This document shows positions 16,016-26,356 of a DNA stretch of 46,204 bases, piece after piece. This stretch comes from Solidesulfovibrio alcoholivorans DSM 5433. Its GTDB lineage: Bacteria > Desulfobacterota > Desulfovibrionia > Desulfovibrionales > Desulfovibrionaceae. The stretch's first letter is position 1; each line of letters starts with the position of its first letter. A model generated the notes under the pieces. The model ran no database searches. It was not told the origin of the DNA and saw only the letters and a list, made by a program, of their open reading frames with translations. A program made the position numbers and the translations under genes. Location of the stretch: contig NZ_JNJA01000022.1 of assembly GCF_000702665.1 (NCBI RefSeq), positions 1 to 46,204 on the forward strand, read 5' to 3'.

Positions 16016-17803
16016 ATGTCCGGATCGACCGTTGCGGCGACAGTGACGCAGACCACCGTGTTGCGCAAAGGGCGCCTGAGCAACTTGCTTTGCGCCTGTC
16101 TTTTTTCCGTCGCCGTGTTCTTCCTGCTGTACAGCAGGGATTATTACATCAGCACCCAGTATGCCGTCCTCATTGCGCTGCTGCTGGCTGTCCTCCCTTT
16201 CCTGGCGGCGGCAAGAGCCGGCGACGACAGGCCGTATTTCCGGCTGGGCCTGGCCGGCATCTGCCTTGCCGTGCTGCTGGCCTGCCTGCCCCTGGCGCAC
16301 GGCACCTGGGCCGTGGCCGACGACTACATCATCCCGATGATGCTCGACGAAGCCGGACGCATGGATTTCGGCGACCTCATCGCGCACCTTGGCGTCTCGC
16401 AGTCGTTCGGCGTCATTTTTGACAACACTTCCGGCAGGTTCCAGCCGCTCTTCGTCTTCATGTACGCCGTCAACACCTTTGTCTTCGGCGACCATATCCA
16501 GCTGTGGTACATGCTGTACGGCGCGCTGTTCCTGGCGAGCGTCGCGCTGACGCTGCTCGCCCTGCGGCGCTGCTTCGACGGCGTCACGGCCGTGCTGGCC
16601 GGCTGCGTGATCTACGCGCACCTGCATTGGTACTGGCTTTTCCGCGACACCGGCGTGGTGGAAGTCTACGGCCTGCTCGGGCTTTCGCTTTCGACCTGGG
16701 TCATCGCCCGCAACCGCTCCCGCGCGGTCGTGTCCATGAGGGCCTGCCTGCTGGCGACGCTCGGAGGCTTCCTCATGATCGGGACCAAGGAGACCTTCGC
16801 CCCGGCCGCGCTGCTGCCCCTGGGCTTCTTTTTCTGCCGCGCGTTTTCGCACGACGCCAGGGAACGCCGCAAGGCCGTCGCCTTCGGCGTCGTCAACCTC
16901 GCCCTTTGCCTCTACGTCCTGGTCGGCATCGTGGCCGCCCTTGCGGCGCTCGGCGCGGACGCCTCCGGCGGACTGGCGGGGTATGCCGCGCTGCTGCGCG
17001 ACCTCGCCACCTATCTCGGCGACTTCGGCCGGCGCATCGCCTGGCCGTGGTACGCCGGGTCGCTGGCCGTCCTTGCCTGCGCCAACCTCCTGCCGTTTCG
17101 CGGGCGCGCCCCGGCGGCGGCCGCCGTCAGGGGCACCTGGATCAGCCTGGGACTCATCGCCTTCATGCTGCTCTTCGCCCTCTCCCAGTACGTCTTCTAC
17201 CAGGGCGACATCGACAACCAGCACTATTCCATCCCGCTCACGGCGATTCCGGCCCTGCTGTGGCTCACGGCGGGCCGACTTTTCCTCCAGGCCGCGTCAC
17301 GCCTGGGCTCGCCCCGCGCGGACATCGCCGCGCGCATGCTGCTCGTGTTTCTGTGCTGCTCCAACGTGCTCGCCACCCCGTCCTTCGCCAAGGACCTCAT
17401 CCGCATCCTGTGCGAAAAAAACGCCACCTACGTCGCCTCCCTCGAGCGGGTGGCCAAGGCGGTCTCCAAGGAGCCGGACAGGCCGCTGATCCTGGTCGTC
17501 GGCGACACGCAAAACGAGGAACTTGCCGTCAGCCCGGCCGTCTACCTGAAGGAAATCTTCGACATCCCCAACGCCGTGTACGTGCGGCCGACGACGGCCG
17601 CCGCGTCGCTCGAGCTTCTTCGCGACAAGGGCTACGGCCGCTTCATCACCCCGGGCGCGCCACCTGCCGACGTCCCGGCCTTCACGGTGGGCATCCTGAC
17701 CACGCCCGAGGCGGGCGCGGGCGACCTCGGCCGCCTTCTGCCCGTACCCGCCGGCGAACCGCAGTTCAAGCTGCTGCCCTTTCTCTCCCGCAACATCTGG
17801 TAG
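16016..17803 (+). CDS. Polytopic membrane protein, GT-C glycosyltransferase-like
   Basis: A 595-residue integral membrane protein with roughly a dozen hydrophobic segments and a soluble C-terminal tail of about 120 residues. After the third hydrophobic stretch it has an acidic pair in a loop (AVADDYIIP, D102-D103) and then RFQPLFVFMYAVNTFVFG. This resembles the catalytic first extracytoplasmic loop of GT-C enzymes that use lipid-linked sugars (GT39/GT83 type). The start at 16016 has GAGGATACTTGTCG before it. It follows the OGT-like gene on the same strand after 305 bp, so a shared glycosylation role is possible: O-glycosylation of an exported protein, or modification of a polysaccharide. The exact family is not certain; a non-catalytic membrane protein cannot be excluded. 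Confidence 0.65.
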   Translation: MSGSTVAATVTQTTVLRKGRLSNLLCACLFSVAVFFLLYSRDYYISTQYAVLIALLLAVLPFLAAARAGDDRPYFRLGLAGICLAVLLACLPLAHGTWAVADDYIIPMMLDEAGRMDFGDLIAHLGVSQSFGVIFDNTSGRFQPLFVFMYAVNTFVFGDHIQLWYMLYGALFLASVALTLLALRRCFDGVTAVLAGCVIYAHLHWYWLFRDTGVVEVYGLLGLSLSTWVIARNRSRAVVSMRACLLATLGGFLMIGTKETFAPAALLPLGFFFCRAFSHDARERRKAVAFGVVNLALCLYVLVGIVAALAALGADASGGLAGYAALLRDLATYLGDFGRRIAWPWYAGSLAVLACANLLPFRGRAPAAAAVRGTWISLGLIAFMLLFALSQYVFYQGDIDNQHYSIPLTAIPALLWLTAGRLFLQAASRLGSPRADIAARMLLVFLCCSNVLATPSFAKDLIRILCEKNATYVASLERVAKAVSKEPDRPLILVVGDTQNEELAVSPAVYLKEIFDIPNAVYVRPTTAAASLELLRDKGYGRFITPGAPPADVPAFTVGILTTPEAGAGDLGRLLPVPAGEPQFKLLPFLSRNIW

Positions 17804-17833
17804 TCCGCACCCAGCCCGCCTGCGTTCACGCGA

Positions 17834-17870
17834 CGCCCTGCCCCTCGCGTCCCTCGCAAGGGGCAAGGCG
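17834..17870. terminator. Terminator-like hairpin between convergent genes
   Basis: A 12-bp stem with one mismatch (17834-17845 with 17859-17870) is followed by ATTTGG on the + strand. A second perfect 8-bp hairpin lies at 17951-17978. They sit between the + strand membrane protein and the convergent sigma-54 regulator. Neither has a strong U-tract. Confidence 0.4.
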
Positions 17871-18091
17871 ATTTGGCCGTGCTGCGCCGGCGTGCGTCCG
17901 GCCTGTTCGAGACCGGCCGCGGCGAAGCGCCGGCATGCACACCTCGACACGCAGCGCTCTCTGGACAAGCAGCGCTGCGGCCGCGCCTGAGTGCAAACCG
18001 GCCAGGAACCGCCACCCGGCATTGCCGCGCCGCTGCCGCTTTCCGGCCCACGCACGTTGCCGCCGCCATGGGGAGACGCGCGAAAGAAACG

Positions 18092-19431
<1,340 letters not shown>

Positions 19432-19435
<4 letters not shown>

Positions 19436-20865
19436 GACGGGCCCTCCTTTCCGGCCGCGGCGGCCGTCTCGCCCGCGGGCAGGCGCACGGTGAAGGCCGC
19501 GCCGCCCGTTTCGGGATTTTCCACCTCGATGCGCCCGCCGTGGCGCTTGACCAGGGAGTAGGCCACGGCCAGACCCAGCCCCGTGCCGTTGCCCACGCCC
19601 TTGGTGGTGTAAAAGGGTTCGAAGATGTGCTGGCGCACCTCGGGATCGACTCCGGGGCCGGTGTCGGCCACGCGAAAATCGACGCCCCCGCCCGGGTGCG
19701 GCGCGACGGAAAGCGTCACGCTGCCGCCGCGCGGCGTGGCCTGGACGGCGTTGAGCAGGATGTTGACGAACACCTGCTGGAGGCTGCGCATGTCGCCGCG
19801 CACGAGCGGCAGGTCCTTTGCCACGTCCATGCGGAAGGCGACGCCCGCGGCCTGCATCTGGTTTTTGACGAGCGCGGCGCACGAGGCCGCCACCTCGCCC
19901 GGGGCCAGGGGCGTCAGCGTCGGGCGCTCGGTGCGCGAAAAATCCAGGAGGTTGCGCACGATGTCCGCAGCCCGGTCGGCCTGGCCGGCGATGTCGTCCA
20001 CGAGCTCGCGGCCGTCCGCGTCCAGGGACGCGGCATGATCCTCGCGCAGGGCGTCGGCCGTAAGCGTGATGTTGTTGATGGGGTTGTTGAGCTCATGGGC
20101 CACGCCCGCGGTGAACGTGCCGAGCGCCGCCATCTTGCGCGCCTGGAGCAGATGCTCCTGGTTGGCCTCGATCTGGTGGGCCATGCGGTTGAATGCCCCA
20201 ACGAGCCCGGAAATCTCGTCGGAAAGCCCGGGCCGGACCGGCACGGGCCGGTAGTCGCCCTCGCCCACGCGCCGCGTGGTCTCGCGCAAAAGCGCCAGCG
20301 GCCGCAGCACCCGCGTGGAAACCAACGCGACCACGGCGATGGTCACGAACAGGAACACGCCGGCGAACGCGAACGGCACGGCCAGCGAATGGCGGATGGT
20401 CTCGTGGATGCGCTGCCGCCTGGCCGAAAGCAGCCGCGTGGCGAAATCGGTGAGCGCCTTGCCCTTGGCGCGCACGGCCTCGGTCGCGCCGTCGTCGGGC
20501 GTGCCGGCCTCGGGCAGGCGCGACAGGGCCAGGCGGTAGGCGGCCAACTCGTCCAGAAACTCCCGGGATTCCGCCCCGCCGAGCTCCTTGTCCGCGCCCC
20601 CGGCCAGCCCTCCGGCCAGCCGGTCCACGGCGTCGAGGTAGTCGAGCCCCTCGCGCAGGCTCGCCGCGTCGTGGTAGAGCAGGTAGTTCTTCTCGAAACG
20701 CCGCACTTCCAGAATGTCATTGAGCAGGTCCTCGATGCGCTCGCTGACCAGGTAGCGTTCACGCAGGGAGGACAGGCTCGCCACGTGCAGCGCGGCGAGG
20801 GTGAGCACCGCGAACAGGCTTGCGGCGAAAACGAAGAGCATTTTGGAACGGATGGTGCGTAACAT
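19432..20865 (-). CDS. Membrane sensor histidine kinase, partner of the sigma-54 regulator
   Basis: A 477-residue kinase. One membrane segment (about 8-28), a mostly helical periplasmic sensor of about 140 residues and a second membrane segment (about 163-185) are followed by a HAMP domain (VLRPLALLRETTRRVGEGDY). The HisKA domain has H257 in VAHELNNPINNI. The HATPase domain has NILLNAVQAT, DTGPGVDP, the F-like segment IFEPFYTTK and GTGLGLAV. The ATG at 20865 has GAGGATACTGGGG upstream. It is the first gene of the pair and overlaps the regulator by 4 bp, so the two are a cognate system. The stimulus is unknown; the helical sensor resembles those found before many HAMP kinases. Confidence 0.94.
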
Positions 20866-21023
20866 CCCCAGTATCCTCGTCGAAAAACGTGCGGACGCTA
20901 CCCGTTTTCCCCGCCCGGGGAAAGGGGATCGGCGTCGTGGCCGGGCCTTCCGCTCCCAAGCAACCCCTGTTCCAACGCCAACCCACTCAAATCATTGACC
21001 GCGGAAAACGGGACACGCCGCAC

Positions 21024-21042
21024 TTGTTCCACTCTGGAACAA
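21024..21042. promoter_or_regulatory. Palindromic upstream activator site (UAS)
   Basis: TTGTTCCA-CTC-TGGAACAA is an 8-bp perfect inverted repeat. Its centre is about 125 bp upstream of the -24 element at 21156, the usual position for an enhancer-binding protein site. It is in the 329-bp divergent region between the two-component system and the uspA operon, so it may also serve autoregulation. The region also holds a GC hairpin at 20906-20923 and a loose inverted repeat at 21124-21130/21143-21149. Confidence 0.6.
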
Positions 21043-21155
21043 ATACCTTTCCATGACGGCCCGCGCTTTTCAATCTGAAACGCCAGCAGCGCCCCTCGGT
21101 GCTGATCCTGTCGCAATTCCCTCCTGTTTTCAGCGTGTTGTAAAAACAGTCCGTT

Positions 21156-21172
21156 CTGGCCCGCCGGTTGCT
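21156..21172 (+). promoter_or_regulatory. Sigma-54 promoter of the uspA-phosphotransferase operon
   Basis: CTGGCCCG-CCGG-TTGCT matches the RpoN consensus YTGGCACG-N4-TTGCW at all but one defined position, with GG and GC correctly spaced. Transcription would start about 21182-21184, 11-13 bp before the uspA ATG. This also rules out the in-frame TTG at 21168 as start codon because it lies inside the -12 element. Confidence 0.8.
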
Positions 21173-21194
21173 ACCCGCAGTGGCGGGACACACC

Positions 21195-21641
21195 ATGGAA
21201 CGCATACTCGTAGGCACATCTCCGCGGCACGGAGCCCTGTCGGCGCTGACGCGCGCGATTTCCCTGGCCAAACGCATCGAGGCCCGGGTCCATGTCCTCT
21301 TCGTCGCTCCGCCGGAAGGGAGCGTCCCTTCCGGACTGCCCGACGACAAGGCCTTGGCCGAGCAGCGCCGGTTGCGCCTGCTCGCCCAGCAGGCGGCGCA
21401 AGAGGGCGTCGGCGTCGAAAGTTTCATGACCGAGGGCGCTTACGAAGAGGAAGTGATCCGGTTCGCCCGCGAACACCGGATCACCCTGCTCGTCCTGGAG
21501 TCCGGCGACGGGGACGGGCGCGGCGCGCAGCGGGACGACCAGTCCCTCAAACAGATCCTGCACGGGATTTCCTGCCGGGTGGAACTGGTCTCCCCGCGCA
21601 GGGACGAAACGGCAACCCTAGGAAACGGTGAGGCGACATGA
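21195..21641 (+). CDS. Universal stress protein (UspA family)
   Basis: A 148-residue single UspA domain starting MERILVGTSPRHGALSALTR and ending in the strand-helix-strand typical of the family (CRVELVSPRRDE). Usp proteins are cytoplasmic alpha/beta dimers, some ATP-binding. The ATP-binding G-2x-G-9x-G-S/T signature is not obvious here (the corresponding stretch reads SGDGDGRGAQRDDQSLKQ), so it may be of the non-ATP type. It is the first gene of the sigma-54 operon with an unusually short leader, and it overlaps the TauE gene by 4 bp. The start is fixed by the promoter at 21156-21172. Confidence 0.85.
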   Translation: MERILVGTSPRHGALSALTRAISLAKRIEARVHVLFVAPPEGSVPSGLPDDKALAEQRRLRLLAQQAAQEGVGVESFMTEGAYEEEVIRFAREHRITLLVLESGDGDGRGAQRDDQSLKQILHGISCRVELVSPRRDETATLGNGEAT

Positions 21642-22576
21642 GCATTCCCATGACCCTGTATCTGCCCATCGCCGGAAATTCGGTGAACATCCTGGCCGTT
21701 CTCGGCCTCGGTGGCGGCGTGGGCCTTCTTTCCGGCATTTTCGGCGTCGGCGGCGGCTTCCTGATGACGCCGCTGCTCATGATGATGGGCATCCCGGCCA
21801 CGGTCGCCGCGGCGTCCGACTCCAACCAGATCGTCGGCGCTTCGACCTCGGGCACGCTGATCCACCTGCGCCTGGGCAACGTGGACATCAAGATGGGCAT
21901 CCTGCTGCTCATCGGCGGCGTCATCGGCGGCACGCTCGGTGTCCAACTCATCAAAATCCTGCGCGCCATGGGCGACGCCGACTTCTGCATCGCCATCACC
22001 TACGTGCTCATGCTCGGCGGCGTGGGCTTTTACATGTTCTTCGAATCCCTCGGGTCCATGCGCAAGGCCAAGGGCAAATCCCCGGCCAAGGCCGCGCCGT
22101 CCGGCCCCTCGGCCTACGCCCGGTTCATGGCCGCCCTGCCCTGGCAGACGGATTTCCCGCGCTCGGGCATCCGCCAGTCGGCGCTGACGCCCCTTTTCTT
22201 CGGCGGCCTCGTCGGTGTGCTCTCGGCCATCATGGGCGTGGGCGGCGGCTTCATCATGGTCCCGGTCATGGTCTACATGCTGCGCATGCCCATGCACGTC
22301 GTGGTCGGCACGAGCCTTTTCCAGGTGCTTTTCACCTGCATCAACGTCACCATCATGCAGGCCTCGCAAAACCACACCGTGGACTTCGTGCTCGCCCTGC
22401 TTTTGCTTCTCGGCTCGGCCATCGGCGCGCAGTTCGGCGCGCGCATCGGCCGCCGGCTCCAGGGCGACCAGCTCAAGATCTACCTCTCCGGCATCGTGCT
22501 GATCGTCATGTTCAAGATGCTCTACGAACTGCTGGCCCGGCCCAACGTGCTCCTGGCCGCCATCGGAGGTCACTAA
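21638..22576 (+). CDS. TauE/SafE family anion permease
   Basis: A 312-residue integral membrane protein with two TauE/SafE halves. Each half begins with the family glycine motif, GLLSGIFGVGGGFLMTPLLM at about 28 and GVLSAIMGVGGGFIMVPVMV at about 195, separated by a hydrophilic loop. The family moves sulfite, sulfonates and other small anions across the inner membrane. In sulfate reducers such carriers are often linked to sulfite, sulfate or organosulfonate transport, but the substrate here is unknown. It overlaps uspA by 4 bp and the next gene by one base (TAATG), so translation is probably coupled. Confidence 0.93.
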   Translation: MSIPMTLYLPIAGNSVNILAVLGLGGGVGLLSGIFGVGGGFLMTPLLMMMGIPATVAAASDSNQIVGASTSGTLIHLRLGNVDIKMGILLLIGGVIGGTLGVQLIKILRAMGDADFCIAITYVLMLGGVGFYMFFESLGSMRKAKGKSPAKAAPSGPSAYARFMAALPWQTDFPRSGIRQSALTPLFFGGLVGVLSAIMGVGGGFIMVPVMVYMLRMPMHVVVGTSLFQVLFTCINVTIMQASQNHTVDFVLALLLLLGSAIGAQFGARIGRRLQGDQLKIYLSGIVLIVMFKMLYELLARPNVLLAAIGGH

Positions 22577-23334
22577 TGCGCCGCCTGCTCCTTTGCGCCC
22601 TCGGCCTGCTGCTCGCCGCCGCACCGTGCGGCGCGGCCGCGGCCGACACCCTGCCGCCGCTTGCGGCCACGCCCCCGGCCATCGCCATCAACTCCCTCTA
22701 CAACGGCATGGACCTGACCGTCGCGGGCAAGGTCCCGGCCGGCAGCCAGGTCGTCGTGCGTCTGGCCGGCGAGCCCACGACCTTCCACATGAAGGAGAAG
22801 GGCAAGGTCTTCGGCATCCTCTGGATGAACCGCGAGAAAGTGGCCTTCTCCGACGCGCCCAAGGTCTTCCTGGAGGCCGCCTCCGAAGGCGTCGCGCCGG
22901 AAACGGCGGCCCGGTACGGCGTGCCCGGCCTGGCCGAGCGCATCAAGGCCGAGACGTCCGACCCGGACAAGGCCGCGCTCGTGGCGGAATTCCTCAAGTT
23001 CCAGCAGGCGGAGAAGCTCTACCGCGATAGCGCCGGCCAGGTGACGCTCGCCCCGGAAGCCGACGGGCAGACGCCCTTTTCCGCCGTGCTCCACGTGCCC
23101 TCGCGCCTTTCCCCGGGCACCTACAGCGTCGAAGCCCTGGCCATCAAGGACGGCGCGGTCGTCGCCAGGGGCCAGACCGCCATCGCCGCCTCCTTCGTCG
23201 GCGCACCGGCGTTCCTGGCGGACATGGCCTTCGGCCACGCCACGCTCTACGGCGTCCTGGCCTCGGTCATCGCGATCCTCGGCGGCCTCGTCATCAGCCG
23301 CATCTTCCAGGGCTCCAAAAGCGGAGCGCATTAA
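22576..23334 (+). CDS. TIGR02186-type periplasmic protein with C-terminal membrane anchor
   Basis: 252 residues: signal peptide (1 to about 22, ending GAAAADT), a periplasmic domain starting AINSLYNGMDLTVAGKVPAGSQ as in the TIGR02186 family, and one C-terminal membrane segment (about 222-245, LYGVLASVIAILGGLVISRI) with a short basic tail. The family commonly sits beside TauE/SafE permeases in proteobacteria and probably works with them at the membrane, but its biochemistry is unknown. It starts within the stop codon of the permease gene. A small hairpin at 23337-23351 follows, just before the next gene. Confidence 0.75.
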   Translation: MRRLLLCALGLLLAAAPCGAAAADTLPPLAATPPAIAINSLYNGMDLTVAGKVPAGSQVVVRLAGEPTTFHMKEKGKVFGILWMNREKVAFSDAPKVFLEAASEGVAPETAARYGVPGLAERIKAETSDPDKAALVAEFLKFQQAEKLYRDSAGQVTLAPEADGQTPFSAVLHVPSRLSPGTYSVEALAIKDGAVVARGQTAIAASFVGAPAFLADMAFGHATLYGVLASVIAILGGLVISRIFQGSKSGAH

Positions 23335-23364
23335 CCGCCTGCCGCAGGCGACAAGGCGACGGCC

Positions 23365-25950
23365 ATGGGCGTGTTCGAACGGATCGGCAAGGCGCTGCAT
23401 CTCCCCATCCGGAGCAAGGCCCCGGTGCCCTTCGTGGTGCTTTTCAAAAAGTTCAAGAGCATCCTCGAGCGCAACAACCGCATCCTCACGCTCATGGCCG
23501 ACATGGGCGACAAGCTCGGCGGCGAATACGTCTTCGACCGCCGCTACATCGAGTCGGCCTGCGAAGAGCTGGCCGACCAGATCTTCAAGCTGGTCTCCGA
23601 CCTGTCCATCCTCAACCGCTGCCGCAACGTGCCGCTGTTCGTCGCCTTCGAAAACGTGCGCCAGGAAATCGCCGACGAACTGGCCGGACGCCACCATTTC
23701 CCCGACACCCCGGCCACACTCCCGCTCTCGGGACTGCGCGGCGACATGGCCGAGGCGGCCGGCGGCAAGTTCGCCATGCTCGGGGAGCTCAAAAACGTGC
23801 TCCAGCTGCCCGTGCCCGACGGCTTCGTGGTCACGACGCGGGCGTTTGCCGAATTCATGGAGCGAAACGGCCTGCCGGATTTCATCCGCGAGCAGACGAA
23901 ACTCCTCGACGCGGACGAGGAGGGCAACATCCGCGAGGTCTCGCGCCGCGTGCGCGAGCGCATCCTGGCCGCGAGCCTGCCCCGCTCGCTCGGGCGCGGC
24001 ATCGCCGAATCCCTGGAGGATCTGGCCCGGCGCGGCGGGCGCATCCCCAAGAGCCTGGCCGTGCGCAGCTCGGCCTGGAACGAGGACGGCGAAACGAGCT
24101 TCGCCGGCCAGTACGAAAGCGTCATCGGCGTGCCCCCCTCGGGCGTGGCCGACGCCTTCAAGCGCGTGGTCGCCGGGGCCTATTCCCCCGAGGCCTGGCT
24201 CTACCGCCGGCGGCGGGGTTTTCGCGAGCACGAGGCGGTCATGGCCGTGGGCTGCCAGGTCATGATCGACTCCAAGGCCAGCGGCGGCCTCTACACCTAC
24301 GCGCCGCTGACGCAAAAAGAGGAAGGCATCTTCGTCAGCGCGGCCTGGGGGCTGTGCGCGCCGGTCATGTCCGGCGAGATCGAGACGGATTCCTACCTCA
24401 TCGGCCGCCGCGCACCCTTCCCCATGCTCTCCCGGGAGATCGCGCACAAGGGCAGCCGCATGGTCCTCGGCTCCAAGGGCGGAACCGGCTTCGAGGACGT
24501 GCCGGCGCTGGCCGCGGACGCGCCCTGCCTGACCGAGGCCGACCTCGCCCTGCTCGGCGAAGTCTCGCTTTCCCTGGAGAAATATTTCAAGCGGCCCCAG
24601 GACGTGGAATGGACGCTCGACGCCTCGGACCGGCTCTACGTGCTGCAAAGCCGGCCCTTGGTCTTCTACGGCGAGCCGGCGCGGCGCACCGGGGCCATCG
24701 ACGCGGCCACGAGCCAGGCCGAGATCGTCTTTTCCGGCCGGGGCGACGTGGTCCAGCGCGGCGTGGCCATGGGCCGCGTCCACGTGGTCAGGACCGACGC
24801 CGACCTCGCGGATTTCCCCTTCGGCGCGATCCTCGTCGCCCACCACACCTCGCCGCGCTATTCCCGGGTCATGGCCCGGGCGCAAGGCATCCTCACGGAC
24901 ATCGGCTCCCCGGCCGGGCACATGGCGGCCGTGGCGCGGGAATTCCGCCTCCCGACCGTCGTCGGCTGCGGCGTGGCCACGGAGCTGCTCAAAACCGGCG
25001 ACGAGATCACCGTGGACGCCACGCAAAACGTGGTCTACCGCGGCCTCGTCAAGGAACTGCGCTACTTCGAGCTGACCGAGGAGACGGTCTACGAGGATTC
25101 CTACGAATACCGGCTGCTGCGCCGGCTGCTGAAAAAGATCACGCCCTTAAACCTCGTGGACCCGCACTCCCCGTCGTTCACCCCGTCCTCCTGCCGCACC
25201 TACCACGACATCACGCGCTACATCCACGAGCAGGCCGTGGCCGAGCTGATCGAGCTCAGCGAAGACCGGCGCGGCATCCTCGACGCCACGGCGCGCAAGC
25301 TGCGCTCGCCCCTGCCGCTCAACCTCTCGGTCATCGACCTCGACAGCGAGGCCACCGGCGACACGGAAGAACTCGATATCGCGGGCCTGCACTCCCTGCC
25401 CCTGCGCGAACTGCTCACCGGGCTCATCGACTCCGGCATGTGGAGCACCGATCCCGTGCCCGTGGACATGGGCAGCTTCATGGCAAGCCTCACGCGCACC
25501 CTGGGCGTTTCCGGCCCGGGTTCGGAAAAGCTCGGCCGCAACCTCGCCGTGGTCTCCAGCGAATACATGAACCTCAACCTGCACCTGGGCTACCATTTCG
25601 TCCTGGTCGACGCCTACGTCGGGGACGTGATCAACGACAACGCCCTGTACTTCCGCTTCCTCGGGGGCGTAACGGATTTCTCGCGCCGCGCCCGCCGGGC
25701 CGGCTGCATCGCCAAGATCCTGGAACGGGCCGATTTCCGGGTGGAGCTGCACGGCGACCTGGTCATCGGCCGGCTCAAGAAGTTCGACAAGGACGCCATG
25801 CGGGCCAAGCTGCGCCTGCTCGGCGGCCTGGTCGGATTCACCCGCCAGCTCGACGTGCGCATGGCCCGCGACGACGACAGCCATTGCTTTGCCGAGGAAT
25901 TCCTGGCCGCCATAAAACCGGTGATGGAGGACGCCCATGACAACCCCTGA
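23365..25950 (+). CDS. PEP-synthase-like ATP-grasp / phospho-His protein, paralogue 1
   Basis: 861 residues. 1-125: helical N-terminal region (LLFKKFKSILERNNRILTL-type). About 140-435: PPDK/PEP synthase ATP-grasp domain with AVRSSAWNEDG (232-242), VGCQVMIDSKASGG, AAWGLCAPVMSG, DVEWTLD (413-419) and VLQSRPL. About 465-565: swivelling PEP-utiliser domain with the phospho-acceptor His519 in GSPAGHMAAVARE. The C-terminal PEP/pyruvate-binding barrel of true PEP synthase is absent. Instead a domain of about 270 residues follows, with CRTYHDITRYIHE, NLNLHLGYHFVLVDAY and ALYFRFLGG, shared with the two paralogues downstream. By analogy with rifampin phosphotransferase it could move a phosphate from ATP via His to an unknown acceptor. 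This copy has the best-preserved ATP site. It overlaps the next gene by 14 bp. Confidence 0.85.
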   Translation: MGVFERIGKALHLPIRSKAPVPFVVLFKKFKSILERNNRILTLMADMGDKLGGEYVFDRRYIESACEELADQIFKLVSDLSILNRCRNVPLFVAFENVRQEIADELAGRHHFPDTPATLPLSGLRGDMAEAAGGKFAMLGELKNVLQLPVPDGFVVTTRAFAEFMERNGLPDFIREQTKLLDADEEGNIREVSRRVRERILAASLPRSLGRGIAESLEDLARRGGRIPKSLAVRSSAWNEDGETSFAGQYESVIGVPPSGVADAFKRVVAGAYSPEAWLYRRRRGFREHEAVMAVGCQVMIDSKASGGLYTYAPLTQKEEGIFVSAAWGLCAPVMSGEIETDSYLIGRRAPFPMLSREIAHKGSRMVLGSKGGTGFEDVPALAADAPCLTEADLALLGEVSLSLEKYFKRPQDVEWTLDASDRLYVLQSRPLVFYGEPARRTGAIDAATSQAEIVFSGRGDVVQRGVAMGRVHVVRTDADLADFPFGAILVAHHTSPRYSRVMARAQGILTDIGSPAGHMAAVAREFRLPTVVGCGVATELLKTGDEITVDATQNVVYRGLVKELRYFELTEETVYEDSYEYRLLRRLLKKITPLNLVDPHSPSFTPSSCRTYHDITRYIHEQAVAELIELSEDRRGILDATARKLRSPLPLNLSVIDLDSEATGDTEELDIAGLHSLPLRELLTGLIDSGMWSTDPVPVDMGSFMASLTRTLGVSGPGSEKLGRNLAVVSSEYMNLNLHLGYHFVLVDAYVGDVINDNALYFRFLGGVTDFSRRARRAGCIAKILERADFRVELHGDLVIGRLKKFDKDAMRAKLRLLGGLVGFTRQLDVRMARDDDSHCFAEEFLAAIKPVMEDAHDNP

Positions 25951-26356
25951 CGCCGCCGCGCCAGCCAGAAGACGCCTGCTCATTCTCGACGACGAACCCA
26001 TCGTGGTCAAACGCCTCAAGCCCGCCTTCCAAAAGACCGGTTACGACGTGGCCGTCTTCACCGACAGCGCCGCCGCCCTGGCCGCCTTCGAGGAAAACCC
26101 GGCCCACATCGTCATCACGGACCTCAAAATGGAAGGCATGGACGGCATCGCCTTCCTCGACCGCATCAAGGCCGTCTCCCCGGATACCGGCGTCATCGTC
26201 ATCACCGGCTTCGCCACCCTGGAGACGGCCAAGGAATCCTTCCACAAGGGGGCCTTCGACTTCGTGGCCAAACCCTTCAAGCTGGCCGACATTCTCGATG
26301 TGGTCGCCCGCCTGGAAACCTTCCTGGGGAATCCGCGCCATGACCATGTCGCCTGA
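25937..26356 (+). CDS. Single-domain response regulator (CheY-like receiver)
   Basis: 139 residues consisting only of a receiver domain: acidic pair D18-D19 (LILDDEPIV), phospho-acceptor D62 (IVITDLKMEGMDG), T90 (VIVITGFAT) and K112 (FVAKPFKLADIL). It has no output domain, so it must act by protein contact or as a phosphate relay. It is translated from inside the end of paralogue 1 (14-bp overlap) and overlaps paralogue 2 by 17 bp, which implies that the three products are made in fixed proportion. Its neighbours suggest that it controls, or is phosphorylated alongside, the PEP-synthase-like proteins. The kinase at 19432-20865 is a possible donor. Confidence 0.92.
   Translation: MTTPDAAAPARRRLLILDDEPIVVKRLKPAFQKTGYDVAVFTDSAAALAAFEENPAHIVITDLKMEGMDGIAFLDRIKAVSPDTGVIVITGFATLETAKESFHKGAFDFVAKPFKLADILDVVARLETFLGNPRHDHVA

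Noticed and set aside
21168..21194. Upstream TTG start for the UspA gene
   Set aside because: The TTG lies in the -12 element of the sigma-54 promoter, upstream of the expected transcription start.
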